64,000 bases of DNA. It comes from Pseudomonas putida. Lineage in GTDB: Bacteria > Pseudomonadota > Gammaproteobacteria > Pseudomonadales > Pseudomonadaceae. The translations under genes were made by a program, and so were the position numbers. The notes beneath the pieces are model-generated. The model was not told the origin of the DNA and ran no database searches. It saw only the letters and a program-made list of their open reading frames with translations. Shown one piece after another: positions 8,298-16,656 of the stretch; position 1 is the stretch's first letter; each line of letters begins with the position of its first letter. Location: positions 2,278,501 to 2,342,500 of the forward strand of contig NZ_CP016634.1 in NCBI RefSeq assembly GCF_002741075.1. Direction: 5' to 3'.

Positions 8298-8849
8298 ATG
8301 CGCCAGAGCCCAACCATTCTCAAGACCGAGCTGCTGGCCCAGAGCAGCCACTTCCAGATCGAAGCCCTGCACCTGCGTTTCAGCAATGGTCAGCATCGGG
8401 TCTACGAGCGCCTGCGCGGCACCGGCTACCGCTCGGTGCTGCTGGTGGCCATGCCGGATCCTAAGCATGTGCTGATGGTGCGCGAGTACGCGGTGGGGGT
8501 CGAAGGTACGATCCTTGGCCTGCCCAAGGGGGGTGCCGATACAGGGGAAAGCTACCTGGAGGCGGCGCAGCGTGAGTTGGGCGAGGAAGTCGGCCTACGG
8601 GCCGGGCGGTTGACCGAGCTGGGGGAGCTGACCCTGGCGCCGGGGCATCTGTGTCACCGTTGTCGGGTGGTGCTGGCTGAGCAGCTCAGCCCTTGCAGCA
8701 ATGACGGTGGTGATGAGCCTGAGCCTTTGGAGTGTTTGTCGGTGGCGTTGGCGGATGTGCCTAGGTTGGTGGCCAAGGGTGAACTGCATGAGGCTCGGGC
8801 TATTGCGGCGTTGTTCATGGCCATGGGGGTGCTTGCGCAGCGGGGGTGA
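8298..8849 (+). CDS. nudE: Nudix hydrolase, NudE-like (ADP-compound hydrolase)
   Basis: 183 residues. It aligns by eye with E. coli NudE from end to end (PTILKTE, FSNGQHRVYERLR, REYAVG, GDEPEPL, NEAR-like HEARAIAALF). The Nudix box is perfect: GGADTGE, seven residues, RELGEEVGL. NudE cleaves NADH, ADP-ribose and similar dinucleotides. The unexpected point is the perfect island operator 60 nt upstream, which suggests it is induced with steroid catabolism; a house-cleaning role for nucleotide or CoA derivatives would fit but is inference. The 3' end of the gene is G-rich and less typical in codon use than the start. Confidence 0.8.
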   Translation: MRQSPTILKTELLAQSSHFQIEALHLRFSNGQHRVYERLRGTGYRSVLLVAMPDPKHVLMVREYAVGVEGTILGLPKGGADTGESYLEAAQRELGEEVGLRAGRLTELGELTLAPGHLCHRCRVVLAEQLSPCSNDGGDEPEPLECLSVALADVPRLVAKGELHEARAIAALFMAMGVLAQRG

Positions 8850-8912
8850 GTTAGGCTTGGGCTTGGGCTTTCAGGTTGTGTGAATATCCGGTGTTGGTGG
8901 TGGCGCCACCGA

Positions 8913-10274
8913 GGAAGTGTCAGATTTTTTGTGTGCGGGCCGGTAACGGCCTGCCGTTAGGCAGGCCCTGATTCTCACCAGGTTGGCCTGATGAATCGAT
9001 CTCCGTACAGAATCGCAAATTGATTCATCGCGCTTTTCCAATCATGCGCCGCTGAGCCCCAGTTCGCCGTGATGTTTCGCAGCCCCAGCCAGATCAGCTT
9101 GGTGGCTGCGTCGTCGTTCGGGAAATGGCCTCGGGTCTTGATGATCTTGCGCAGCTGGGCATTGATACTCTCGATGGCGTTGGTGGTGTAGATCACTTTC
9201 CGGATGGCTGGCGGGAAGACAAAGAAGGGAATCACTCGATCCCAGGCGCGTCTCCAGGCCGCAACGACCGTTGGATACTGCTTGCCCCAGGGCCCGTTTT
9301 CAAACTCATCCAATGCCTGCTCAGCCGCTTCTGCATTGATAGCCTGGTAAATCGGCTTCAGCGCCTTGGCCAGTGCCCGGCGCTTGTCCCAGGCCGCGAA
9401 GTCGAGACTGTTGCGGATCAGGTGCACGATGCACGTCTGCAGCGTCGTCTCTGGAAACACGGCGCTGAGAGCCTCTGGCATGCCTTTGAGGCCATCGGTC
9501 ACGGCAATCAGTACGTCCTCGACACCACGCGTCTTGAGATCGTTAAAGACCTTCATCCAGAACTTCGCACCTTCGGTGTTTTCGATCCAGATACCCAAGA
9601 TGTCGCGCGTCCCGTCGGGGAGAACGCCCAGTGCCAGGTAAATGGCCTTGTTGCGCACCAGGCCTTCTTCGCGGATCTTCACCCGCAGCGCATCAAAGAA
9701 AATGACCGGGTACATCGGCTCCAGTGGCCGCTGTTGCCAAGCACCAATCTCTTCCATGACCTCGTCAGTTACAAAGCTGATGAAATCGGGTGAAACGTCG
9801 GTTCCATACTGCTCTGACAGGAAGGCCCGGATCTCTCTGACCGTCATTCCACGGGCGTACATGGCGATGATTTTGTCATCGAATCCGGTGTAACGGCGCT
9901 CATGCTTGGGGATCAGAATGGGCGCAAAACTTCCGTCTCGATCGCGAGGGATCTCCAGCCGCAACGGGCCATCCCCGGTCAAAACCGTCTTGCCACTCTT
10001 GCCGTTACGCTGGTTGGTTTCATCCTCTGGGCGCTGCGCGCCCGGCGGATAACCTAGGTGGTGGCCAAGCTCAGCATGCAGAGCACGTTCGATCAGGGCC
10101 TTCTTGAACGCCGCAGAGGCATCCTCGATAGCTTCTGCGGTCATCAAGCCCTCGCCGAATTGCTCCAGCAGCTCTTTGGGGATTTTGGGCAGGTCACGCA
10201 GGGGTTTCTTTTTGGTTGGCATACATGCACCTCTTACTCATGTTATGCCCGAACACAAAATTTCTGACACCCTC
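8913..10274 (-). mobile_element. Complete IS256-family insertion sequence with 8-bp target duplication
   Basis: Imperfect terminal inverted repeats: left end GGAAGTGTCAGA..., right end complement GAGGGTGTCAGA..., with 21 of 24 inner positions (8917-8940 versus 10247-10270) matching. The element is about 1.36 kb and carries one transposase. The flanking octamer GCCACCGA occurs directly before it (8905-8912) and directly after it (10275-10282), which is the target duplication expected for this family and indicates a simple, fairly recent insertion. Confidence 0.85.
8975..10222 (-). CDS. IS256-family (mutator type) transposase
   Basis: 415 residues, full length for the family. It shows the mutator-type DDE core (VIFFDALRVKIREEG with the first Asp, AVTDGLKGMPEAL with the second, and the conserved TTNAIESINAQLRK with the Glu). 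No frameshift or stop is present, so the protein is probably active. It lies inside inverted repeats with a target duplication. Confidence 0.95.
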   Translation of the reverse strand: MPTKKKPLRDLPKIPKELLEQFGEGLMTAEAIEDASAAFKKALIERALHAELGHHLGYPPGAQRPEDETNQRNGKSGKTVLTGDGPLRLEIPRDRDGSFAPILIPKHERRYTGFDDKIIAMYARGMTVREIRAFLSEQYGTDVSPDFISFVTDEVMEEIGAWQQRPLEPMYPVIFFDALRVKIREEGLVRNKAIYLALGVLPDGTRDILGIWIENTEGAKFWMKVFNDLKTRGVEDVLIAVTDGLKGMPEALSAVFPETTLQTCIVHLIRNSLDFAAWDKRRALAKALKPIYQAINAEAAEQALDEFENGPWGKQYPTVVAAWRRAWDRVIPFFVFPPAIRKVIYTTNAIESINAQLRKIIKTRGHFPNDDAATKLIWLGLRNITANWGSAAHDWKSAMNQFAILYGDRFIRPTW

Positions 10275-10282
10275 GCCACCGA

Positions 10283-10787
10283 CGCTTTTCGCCTTTACGG
10301 CGACCTACTTTTGCTCTTTGGGCAAAAGTAGGCAAAAACCGCTGGCTCCCACATGCGGCCCGGCGCTTCGCACCGGGTTCCCTCGCTGCGGTGCCTTTCG
10401 GGGCTTCGCGGCCTCCGGCTGGCTGCGCCAGCCTCCATCTCGCGACTTCGGCTGCGCCGAAGGGCGCTGCGCGCCTGCCCCTACAGACACCTCCACTCGG
10501 CCTCCTGAGGTCGCGATTGGTGGTGCCTGGTCCATCGCGCATCAACGGCAAATAAGCTAATTATTTGTTGGCAGTTCCGGCCTATTCGCGGGTAAACCCG
10601 CAGGTACAGCGCCGTTCTCAAGGACAGCGGTGAGCCTGTGGGAGACTCTATGGTGCTGGACAATCTCGAATCGCCTTCGGTTGGTATTTCTTGACACGGC
10701 TCAGCCGTGCAAATACCCGCCCAGGCTTCGTCGGCTTCCACCGGAATTGCACTGCTCTCAAGACTTGCGCAATCCCTGTGGGAGATT
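10283..10787. repeat. Gene-free stretch made of dispersed repeat blocks
   Basis: About 500 nt with no credible gene. It holds an inverted repeat around the palindromic CTACTTTTGC / GCAAAAGTAG (about 10306-10332), one REP half (TTCGCGGGTAAACCCGC near 10592) and blocks that recur at 50386-50640: GAGCCTGTGGGAG followed by AATCGCCTTCGGTTGGTATT, and GGCCTCCTGAGnTCGCGATTGG. In the second copy some blocks are inverted, so the pieces have been shuffled. Parts of copy one directly abut the IS110 end. Confidence 0.6.
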
Positions 10788-11885
10788 CTATGGTTGAGGG
10801 CAAAGCTTTTTTGCCCCTTTGCTGACGTATTCGCCTTGGGTCTTCATCAAGGCGAATGCAACTCTGGCGAGCTTGCGTGACAAGATAACCAGGGCCTGAG
10901 TCGTTGCCTTACCTGCCCGGCGATAGTGCTCGTAGACGTCTTTCCAGGCCGCAGACCTACTGGCCGCCATGGCGGCGTTATGCAGTAATCGACGGATCTC
11001 TGAACAACCCCGCTTGGTCAACCGTCGACGTCCGGCCTTTTGGCCGGAATCTGCAACTTTCAGGTCCATGCCTAGAAAAGCGATGTATGAATCACTGTTC
11101 TTGAATTCGCCCCGAATAAATGCGGTGACGAGGGCAACAGCGGTCAGGAAGCCAATCCCTTCAACTTTCTGACAGCGGGCGACTTGTTCGGCTAGGCCAG
11201 CCTCTTTTACCAAGACCTTCAGGCGTTTCTGGATCAGAAGATCAAGCGACTCGAAGTGCTTGGCAAAGCTGTTGAACGCCTCTTTGAGCGACATTTCGTT
11301 GCCCCAGCTCTGGGTCAGGCTTGTCCGCGCCGAAACCAGCGCTGCTCTGCGCCGGAGCAGGCTCTGGAGCTTGCCGTAGACAGCTGGAGGGGGCGACCAA
11401 GGACGAAGAGCACTGCCCTCGCGATCCAGGAAGCGAGCCAGCAGGCAGGCATCGGACGCATCGGTTTTAACGCGTCCGCCAACGCCCTTGCGGTAGTTGC
11501 TGAGTTGAAACCCGTCGACGACATAGACGGCGAAGCCCTTTTCGTATGCCATCTCAACCAGGTCCAGATGGTAAACATTGGTAGCTTCAACGCAGATAGC
11601 GGTATTGGCCGGCTGAAGTGCCAGCCACTTTTGGATTTCAGGCTTGGTGTTTCTAACGGTCTGCTGTTGGGCGGAGTCTTCGTAATAACAGACCAGCTCA
11701 GCCTTGGCGACATCGATGCCGATGATGAAATTGTCTACTCGCATTGCCATCGCCTGAACTCCCACGGTATGGTTTTTGAACTCGGAGGGGTTTCACCAAG
11801 AGGCGCTGGCTTGCTTCTATCGTCGTTTGCAAACGATGCATTCTTTATCGGCGCTTTGGTGAAGGGGTGGGGCGATGTCTCCCAC
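10785..11885 (-). mobile_element. IS110-family insertion sequence, ends approximate
   Basis: IS110 elements lack inverted repeats and usually leave no target duplication, so ends cannot be fixed from one copy. The 3' boundary lies just after the transposase stop, within a REP-associated CCTGTGGGAG sequence; 55 bp at 10775-10829 recur identically at 31355-31409. The 5' non-coding part (~110 nt before the start) probably holds the family's guide-type RNA region; its limit is a guess. Confidence 0.55.
10788..11750 (-). CDS. IS110-family transposase
   Basis: About 320 residues. The start chosen has GGGAG eight bases upstream. The N-terminal RuvC-like DEDD domain begins IIGIDVAKAELVCYY (first Asp), continues with CVEATNVYHLDL (Glu) and KTDASDACLLARF (two Asp). 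The C-terminal Transposase_20 domain includes VEGIGFLTAVALVTAF and the conserved catalytic-Ser region LLHNAAMAASRS. Intact, no frameshift. IS110 elements of P. putida are known to target REP palindromes, which fits the REP sequence at both sides. Confidence 0.93.
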   Translation of the reverse strand: MAMRVDNFIIGIDVAKAELVCYYEDSAQQQTVRNTKPEIQKWLALQPANTAICVEATNVYHLDLVEMAYEKGFAVYVVDGFQLSNYRKGVGGRVKTDASDACLLARFLDREGSALRPWSPPPAVYGKLQSLLRRRAALVSARTSLTQSWGNEMSLKEAFNSFAKHFESLDLLIQKRLKVLVKEAGLAEQVARCQKVEGIGFLTAVALVTAFIRGEFKNSDSYIAFLGMDLKVADSGQKAGRRRLTKRGCSEIRRLLHNAAMAASRSAAWKDVYEHYRRAGKATTQALVILSRKLARVAFALMKTQGEYVSKGAKKLCPQP

Positions 11886-11955
11886 GGTCTGTACTGCGCC
11901 TAACAGTCAGAATCGGTTTGTTCGTCCCACCACCCCTTCGAGTATCACCATACAA

Positions 11956-12034
11956 GCGGGTTTACCCGCGAAGCAGGCAACGCGGTGGATGGCAACGGGC
12001 CTTCGCCCGTGTTCGCGGGTAAACCCGCTCCCAC
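11956..12034. repeat. REP pair (BIME-like) in the gap between IS110 and the SDR gene
   Basis: Two inverted REP units, GCGGGTTTACCCGCGAA and TTCGCGGGTAAACCCGC, 39 nt apart. The rest of the 11751-12143 interval shows no gene. Confidence 0.75.
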
Positions 12035-12143
12035 AAGAACCTGCGCAAGCCTGGCGATCGAGACAAGACAGTTGCTGGCGTTCGCATGTATCGAGGCGAT
12101 GTGCGGGCTTGTCCCGCGATGGGCCCGGCACTTTTCTCCAGAC

Positions 12144-12178
12144 GAAAAAAAACCGCACCACCCTGGCATGTGGTGCGG
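12144..12178 (-). terminator. Rho-independent terminator of the long minus-strand ipd/hsaC operon
   Basis: On the minus strand, arms CCGCACCAC / GTGGTGCGG with an 8-nt loop are followed by a run of eight to nine U. It begins 30 nt after the SDR stop codon. Confidence 0.9.
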
Positions 12179-12207
12179 CCCCGCCCTAATGGCGAAAAAA
12201 CCTCGAA

Positions 12208-13083
12208 TCAGCTGCCGTAGACTTTCTGCGCCGGCACGGCGCGCTCCAGCAATTCACCCACCGCCACACCCACGTCGGCCACGGCCCAGCGGCCCTGGTT
12301 ATCGACCTGCGGGCCGCGCCGCCAGCCGTCGGCGATAGACAGCTTGCCGCCTTCGACCTCGAACATCTGCCCGGTGACCCCGGCCGACTCACTGGAACCC
12401 AGCCACACCACTACGGGCGCGACGTTCTCCGGGGCGAAGTAGTCGAAGCCTTCCTCGGGCTTTTTCATCACCTCGCCGAACACGCCTTCGGTCATGCCGG
12501 TGCGCGCCGCCGGGGCCAGGGCGTTGACGGTGATGCCATAGCGCGCCAGCTCCGCCGCCTGGACCAGCGTCAAGGAGGCGATACCGCCTTTGGCCGCGGC
12601 GTAGTTGGACTGCCCGATCGAGCCCTGCAGGCCCGCGCCGGAGCTGGTGTTGATGATTCGCGCATCGACCTTAACGCCATTCTTGGCCTGCTCGCGCCAG
12701 TGCCGTACGGCATGGCTGGACAAGCAGAAGTGGCCCTTCAAGTGCACCGCCACCACCGCGTCCCAGTCCGCCTCGGTGAGGCTGGCGAACATGCGGTCGC
12801 GGCAGATGCCGGCGTTGTTCACCACCACATCGAGGCCGCCGAAGGCTTCCAGCGCCGCGGCGACGATGCGCCCGGCGTCTTCGTAGTGGGTAATGTCGTT
12901 GCTGTTGGCGATGGCCTGGCCATCCTGCTCACGGATCTGCGCGACCACCGCCTCGGCGGCGTCGCGGTTGATGTCGTTGACCACCACCTTGGCGCCTTCG
13001 GCCGCGAAGGCCAGGGCGTAGGCACGGCCCAGGCCACCGCCTGCGCCGGTGATGACCACGACTCGGTTGTTGCAACTGCTCAT
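12208..13083 (-). CDS. SDR-family 3-hydroxyacyl-CoA / hydroxysteroid dehydrogenase
   Basis: 291 residues from the ATG with AGGAG seven bases upstream; a longer frame upstream overlaps the thiolase gene and lacks a site. Classical SDR features: cofactor motif TGAGGGLG, NNAG, and YAAAKGG catalytic Tyr/Lys. The extended C-terminus (FAPENVAPVVVWLGSSES, VEGGKLSIADGWRRGP) is typical of the dehydrogenase domain of type-2 multifunctional beta-oxidation enzymes rather than of generic SDRs. Last gene of the operon, just after a thiolase, so it most likely oxidises a 3-hydroxyacyl-CoA in ring C/D or side-chain oxidation. A 17-beta-HSD role is the alternative. Confidence 0.82.
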   Translation of the reverse strand: MSSCNNRVVVITGAGGGLGRAYALAFAAEGAKVVVNDINRDAAEAVVAQIREQDGQAIANSNDITHYEDAGRIVAAALEAFGGLDVVVNNAGICRDRMFASLTEADWDAVVAVHLKGHFCLSSHAVRHWREQAKNGVKVDARIINTSSGAGLQGSIGQSNYAAAKGGIASLTLVQAAELARYGITVNALAPAARTGMTEGVFGEVMKKPEEGFDYFAPENVAPVVVWLGSSESAGVTGQMFEVEGGKLSIADGWRRGPQVDNQGRWAVADVGVAVGELLERAVPAQKVYGS

Positions 13084-13099
13084 GGGGGTTCTCCTGCGC

Positions 13100-14248
13100 T
13101 TACAGGCGCTCGATGATGGTGACGTTGGCCTGGCCGCCGCCTTCGCACATGGTCTGCAGGCCATAGCGGCCGCCGCTGCGCTCCAGCTCATGGAGCAGGC
13201 TGCACATCATCCGGGTGCCGGTGGCGCCCAGCGGGTGGCCCAGCGCGATGGCACCGCCGTTGACGTTGGTCTGGGCGTGGGGGTAGCCGGTCTCGTTGAT
13301 CCAGGCCAGGGCCACCGAGGCGAAGGCCTCGTTGATTTCTACCCGGTCGATGTCTTCCAGGCGCATGCCGGCGCGCTTGAGCGCATAGGCGGTCGCCGGG
13401 ATGGGCGCGGTGAGCATCCACACCGGGTCGGCGGCGCGCACGCTCATGTGGTGAATGCGTGCCCGAGGGGTGAGGTTGTAGCGCTTGAGCGCCGCTTGCG
13501 AGACCACCAGCAGCGCGCTGGCAGCGTCGCAGGTCTGGCTGGAAACACCGGCCGTGACACGGTCGCAGCCGAACAGGATTTCCAGCTCGGCCATCTTGTC
13601 CAGGCTGGTGTGACGTGGGGTTTCGTCATGCTCGACACCAGCCAGGGGCACGATCTCACGCGCGAAGTGACCCTGCTCGATGGCCCGCAGTGCCCGACGA
13701 TGGGATTCCAGCGAATAGGCCTCCAACGCTTGGCGGCTGAGCTGCCAGTGCTCGGCGATCATCTGCGCGGAGCGGAACTGGGTCGGCGGGGTCGAGCCGT
13801 AGCGGCGCACCCAGCCTTCGGAACCGGTGAACGGGTTGGTGAAGCCCAGCGGCTCGGCGGCGGTCATGGCCGACGAGATCGGGATCTGGGTCATGGTCTG
13901 CACACCGCCTGCGACCACCACGTCCTGGGTGCCGCTCATCACCGCCTGGGCGGCGAAATGCAGGGCCTGTTGAGAGGAGCCGCACTGGCGGTCGACGGTG
14001 GTGCCGGGCACCGCGTCGCTGAGGCCGGCCGCCAGCCACGCGGTGCGGGCAATGTCGCCGGCCAACGGGCCGATGGTGTCGACGCAGCCGAAGATCACGT
14101 CGTCGTAGTCTTCATCGGGGATCGAATTGCGCTCGACCAGGGCGCGCAGCACATGACCGCCCAGATCGGCCGCGTGGATATGGGCCAAGCCACCTTCGCG
14201 TCGCCCGGTGGGCGTGCGCAGGGCATCGACGATATAAGCTTCAGGCAT
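13100..14248 (-). CDS. Acetyl-CoA acetyltransferase (thiolase), FadA6-like
   Basis: 382 residues, normal for degradative thiolases. The acyl-accepting Cys89 lies in VDRQCGSSQQA; the active-site His in GGAIALGHPLGATG and the proton-shuttling Cys in MCEGGGQANV are intact. In the same operon as ipdABC, so it probably performs the thiolytic releases during degradation of the C/D-ring remnant (FadA6 in mycobacteria, ScdF in Comamonas). Side-chain thiolase activity (FadA5) is less likely because no side-chain genes are nearby. Spacing of 16 nt to the SDR gene supports cotranscription. Confidence 0.87.
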   Translation of the reverse strand: MPEAYIVDALRTPTGRREGGLAHIHAADLGGHVLRALVERNSIPDEDYDDVIFGCVDTIGPLAGDIARTAWLAAGLSDAVPGTTVDRQCGSSQQALHFAAQAVMSGTQDVVVAGGVQTMTQIPISSAMTAAEPLGFTNPFTGSEGWVRRYGSTPPTQFRSAQMIAEHWQLSRQALEAYSLESHRRALRAIEQGHFAREIVPLAGVEHDETPRHTSLDKMAELEILFGCDRVTAGVSSQTCDAASALLVVSQAALKRYNLTPRARIHHMSVRAADPVWMLTAPIPATAYALKRAGMRLEDIDRVEINEAFASVALAWINETGYPHAQTNVNGGAIALGHPLGATGTRMMCSLLHELERSGGRYGLQTMCEGGGQANVTIIERL

Positions 14249-14309
14249 GTTCTACCTCACAAAACATAAACTTGATTGCGCGCGCATCCGCACCTAACGC
14301 GCCGCTCTC

Positions 14310-14391
14310 TTCGCGGGTAAACCCGCTCCCACACCAACCGCTGAGATCCTGTGGGAGCGGGTTCACCCGCGAACACCGGCAAAGCCGGTGC
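14310..14391. repeat. REP pair inside the operon
   Basis: Inverted REP units (TTCGCGGGTAAACCCGC and GCGGGTTCACCCGCGAA) 30-odd nt apart fill the 164-nt gap between the acyl-CoA dehydrogenase and thiolase genes. They may act as an mRNA-stability or partial termination element that lowers expression of the last two genes (inference). Confidence 0.75.
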
Positions 14392-14412
14392 CATTGAGCA
14401 CGGCGCCATGCG

Positions 14413-15468
14413 TCAGAAGGTGGCGCCGGCGCCGATGGCCCGGCCACGCTCGAACAGCGCCTCGCGGGTACGCGCCTTGTGCAGGGCATGGTCGCCCCAG
14501 ACCTTGTCCAGCGCCCAGGCGCGCTTCATGAACAGCTGCAGGTCGACCTCCCAGGTGTACCCCATCGCACCGTGGGTCTGGATGGCGTTGCGCGCTGCGA
14601 GCAGCGCCGCTTCCGAGGCGGCCAGGCGAGCGTGGGACACCGCCAGCGCCTGCCCGGCCTCACCGTGGGCCACCGCATGGGCGGCGCGGTACAGCGGGCC
14701 CTTGGCGAACTCGATGCGCACCGCGACGTTGGCCATCAAATGCTTGACCGCCTGGAACGAGCCGATCGGCTTGCCGAACTGCTTGCGTTCGAAGCTGTAA
14801 TCCACGGCCAGGTCCACCATGCGCTTGGCCAGGCCCAGCAGTTGCGCCGCACAGCCCAACGCGCCGCGCTCGAAGGCCCGCGCCAGCAACCGCGCGGCCT
14901 CTTCGCCACGGGCCACGCAAGTGGCCGCGCCCGGGGTCCACAGCACCTGGTACAGCTGGCGGCTCGGGTCCACCGAGAGATTGCGTACCAGCTCGACATC
15001 CTCACGCGGCACCGCATGCAGCTCATCGCCGTGACTGAGCAGCAGCAGGTCGGCCACGTGGGCGTCGCTGACCAGCGGGTTGCCCGGTTCGCTCACCGCC
15101 AGGCGCGCCTGGCCCTCGGCCACGCGTCCCAGCCAGTCCGCCTTCAGGCCCTCGTGCGCCGCACCCAGTTCGGCCAGCAGCGGCACCGCCACCAGCATGG
15201 TCTCGACCAGCGGCTCGGGCAGGCCCGCGTAGCCGCACTCCTGGGCCAGCAGGACAAAGTCCAGGGCGCCCAGGCCCATGCCACCGTACTGCTCCGGCAC
15301 AGTCAGCGCGGTCAAGCCCAATTCCACCAGTTGCGCCCAGAGCCGGTCGCAGCGGCCGCTGTCGCTCTGCCACAGCTCGCGGATGCGCTCCGGGGTCACT
15401 TCGTTGATAAAGAAACTGCGTACGTTGTCCTGGAAGAGCAACTGGTCGCTGTTGAAACTAAAGTCCAT
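14413..15468 (-). CDS. Acyl-CoA dehydrogenase, smaller subunit type
   Basis: 351 residues from the ATG with GAGGAG five bases upstream. Acyl-CoA dehydrogenase fold: N-terminal helical domain (FQDNVRSFF, LGLTALTVPEQYGGMG) and C-terminal helices with FERKQFGKPIGSFQAVKHLMAN and IQTHGAMGYTWE. It is shorter and more divergent in the middle than its neighbour at 15479-16645, the pattern of the paired alpha2beta2 dehydrogenases of steroid catabolism, in which both subunits build the FAD site. It probably dehydrogenates a CoA ester from rings C/D, with FadE/ScdC-type partners as relatives. Ends eleven nt from the next gene. Confidence 0.85.
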   Translation of the reverse strand: MDFSFNSDQLLFQDNVRSFFINEVTPERIRELWQSDSGRCDRLWAQLVELGLTALTVPEQYGGMGLGALDFVLLAQECGYAGLPEPLVETMLVAVPLLAELGAAHEGLKADWLGRVAEGQARLAVSEPGNPLVSDAHVADLLLLSHGDELHAVPREDVELVRNLSVDPSRQLYQVLWTPGAATCVARGEEAARLLARAFERGALGCAAQLLGLAKRMVDLAVDYSFERKQFGKPIGSFQAVKHLMANVAVRIEFAKGPLYRAAHAVAHGEAGQALAVSHARLAASEAALLAARNAIQTHGAMGYTWEVDLQLFMKRAWALDKVWGDHALHKARTREALFERGRAIGAGATF

Positions 15469-15478
15469 GGTCTGCTCC

Positions 15479-16645
15479 TCAGGCACGCGGCATGCCGAGC
15501 ATGCGTTCGGCGATGATGTTGCGCTGGATCTCGTTGGTGCCGGCATAGATCGGCCCGGCCTGGGCGAACAGGAACCCGTCCAGCCATTGGCCGACATCGC
15601 CGGCCGCCGGGGCCTCAGGCAGCAGTTCGCCGCGCAGGCCCAGGATGCTCATGGCCGTTTCGTGCATGCGCAGGTCAAGCTCGGACCAGAAGATCTTGTT
15701 GGTCGAGGACTCCGGCCCGATGCGCCCGCCTTTGACCAACTGCGAAGCGGTCATGTAGGTGGACTGGGTATAGGCCTCGGCATCGAGCCAGGCGCGCATC
15801 ACCGCCTCACCGATGGCCGGATCGCGGTCAGCGGTTTCGCGGTTGGCCTGATACAGCTGCACCAGGCGCCGGGCAGTCTCTTGGAAGCGCGCGGGTGAGC
15901 GCAGCATCAGCCCGCGCTCGAAGCCCGCCGTGGACATCGCCACATGCCAGCCCATGCCCTCACCGCCGAGGACGTTCTCCACCGGCACGCGCACGTCGTC
16001 GAAGAAGATCTCGGCAAAGCCCGGCAGGCCGTTGAGCTGCGGGATCGGGCGCACGGTGATGCCAGGCGTGTTGAGCGGCACCAGAATGAAGGTCAGGCCG
16101 TGGTGGCGCTGGGAGCCCGGATCGGTGCGGAAGATGCCGAATACCCAGTCGGCCCACACGGCGCGGGTGGACCAGGTCTTCTGGCCGTTGATCACGTAGT
16201 GGTCGCCATCACGCTCGGCGCGCGAGCGGATCGCCGCCATGTCCGAGCCTGCTCCAGGCTCCGACCAGCCCTGGGCCCAGATGTCCTGGCCGGTGGCCAT
16301 GCGCGGCAGGAAGCGCGCCTTCTGCGCCTCGGTACCGTACTCCATCAGGGTCGGGCCGAGCAGGAAGATGCCGTTCTGGTTGACCCGCGCCGGAGCACCG
16401 GCCCGGTAGTACTCTTCTTCGAAGATCAGCCACTCGATCAGATCGCAGCCGCGCCCGCCCAGGCGGGTGGGCCAGGTGACCATGCCCCAGCGGCCGTCGT
16501 TCAGGCGCGCTTCCCAAGCGCGGTGGGCGGCAAATCCTTCCTCGGTGTCGAACGAAGGCAACGGTTGGCTCGGAACGTTGGCCTTGAGCCAGGCCCGCAC
16601 TTCGGCGCGAAAGGCCTGTTGGGCTGGCGTGTAGGTAAGATCCAT
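15479..16645 (-). CDS. Acyl-CoA dehydrogenase, larger subunit type (FadE30-like)
   Basis: 388 residues. Conserved segments: WPTRLGGRG, QGWSEPGAGSDMAAIRSRA (FAD/substrate region), YVINGQKTWST, and the C-terminal GPIYAGTNEIQRNIIAERML. The stop lies 11 nt before the start of the smaller dehydrogenase, which suggests a heteromeric complex. The length and sequence style match the FadE30/FadE32 group acting on CoA esters of the HIP (hydroindane propionate) intermediate. The exact step cannot be assigned from sequence alone. Confidence 0.87.
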   Translation of the reverse strand: MDLTYTPAQQAFRAEVRAWLKANVPSQPLPSFDTEEGFAAHRAWEARLNDGRWGMVTWPTRLGGRGCDLIEWLIFEEEYYRAGAPARVNQNGIFLLGPTLMEYGTEAQKARFLPRMATGQDIWAQGWSEPGAGSDMAAIRSRAERDGDHYVINGQKTWSTRAVWADWVFGIFRTDPGSQRHHGLTFILVPLNTPGITVRPIPQLNGLPGFAEIFFDDVRVPVENVLGGEGMGWHVAMSTAGFERGLMLRSPARFQETARRLVQLYQANRETADRDPAIGEAVMRAWLDAEAYTQSTYMTASQLVKGGRIGPESSTNKIFWSELDLRMHETAMSILGLRGELLPEAPAAGDVGQWLDGFLFAQAGPIYAGTNEIQRNIIAERMLGMPRA

Positions 16646-16656
16646 GGTCGGTGCCC

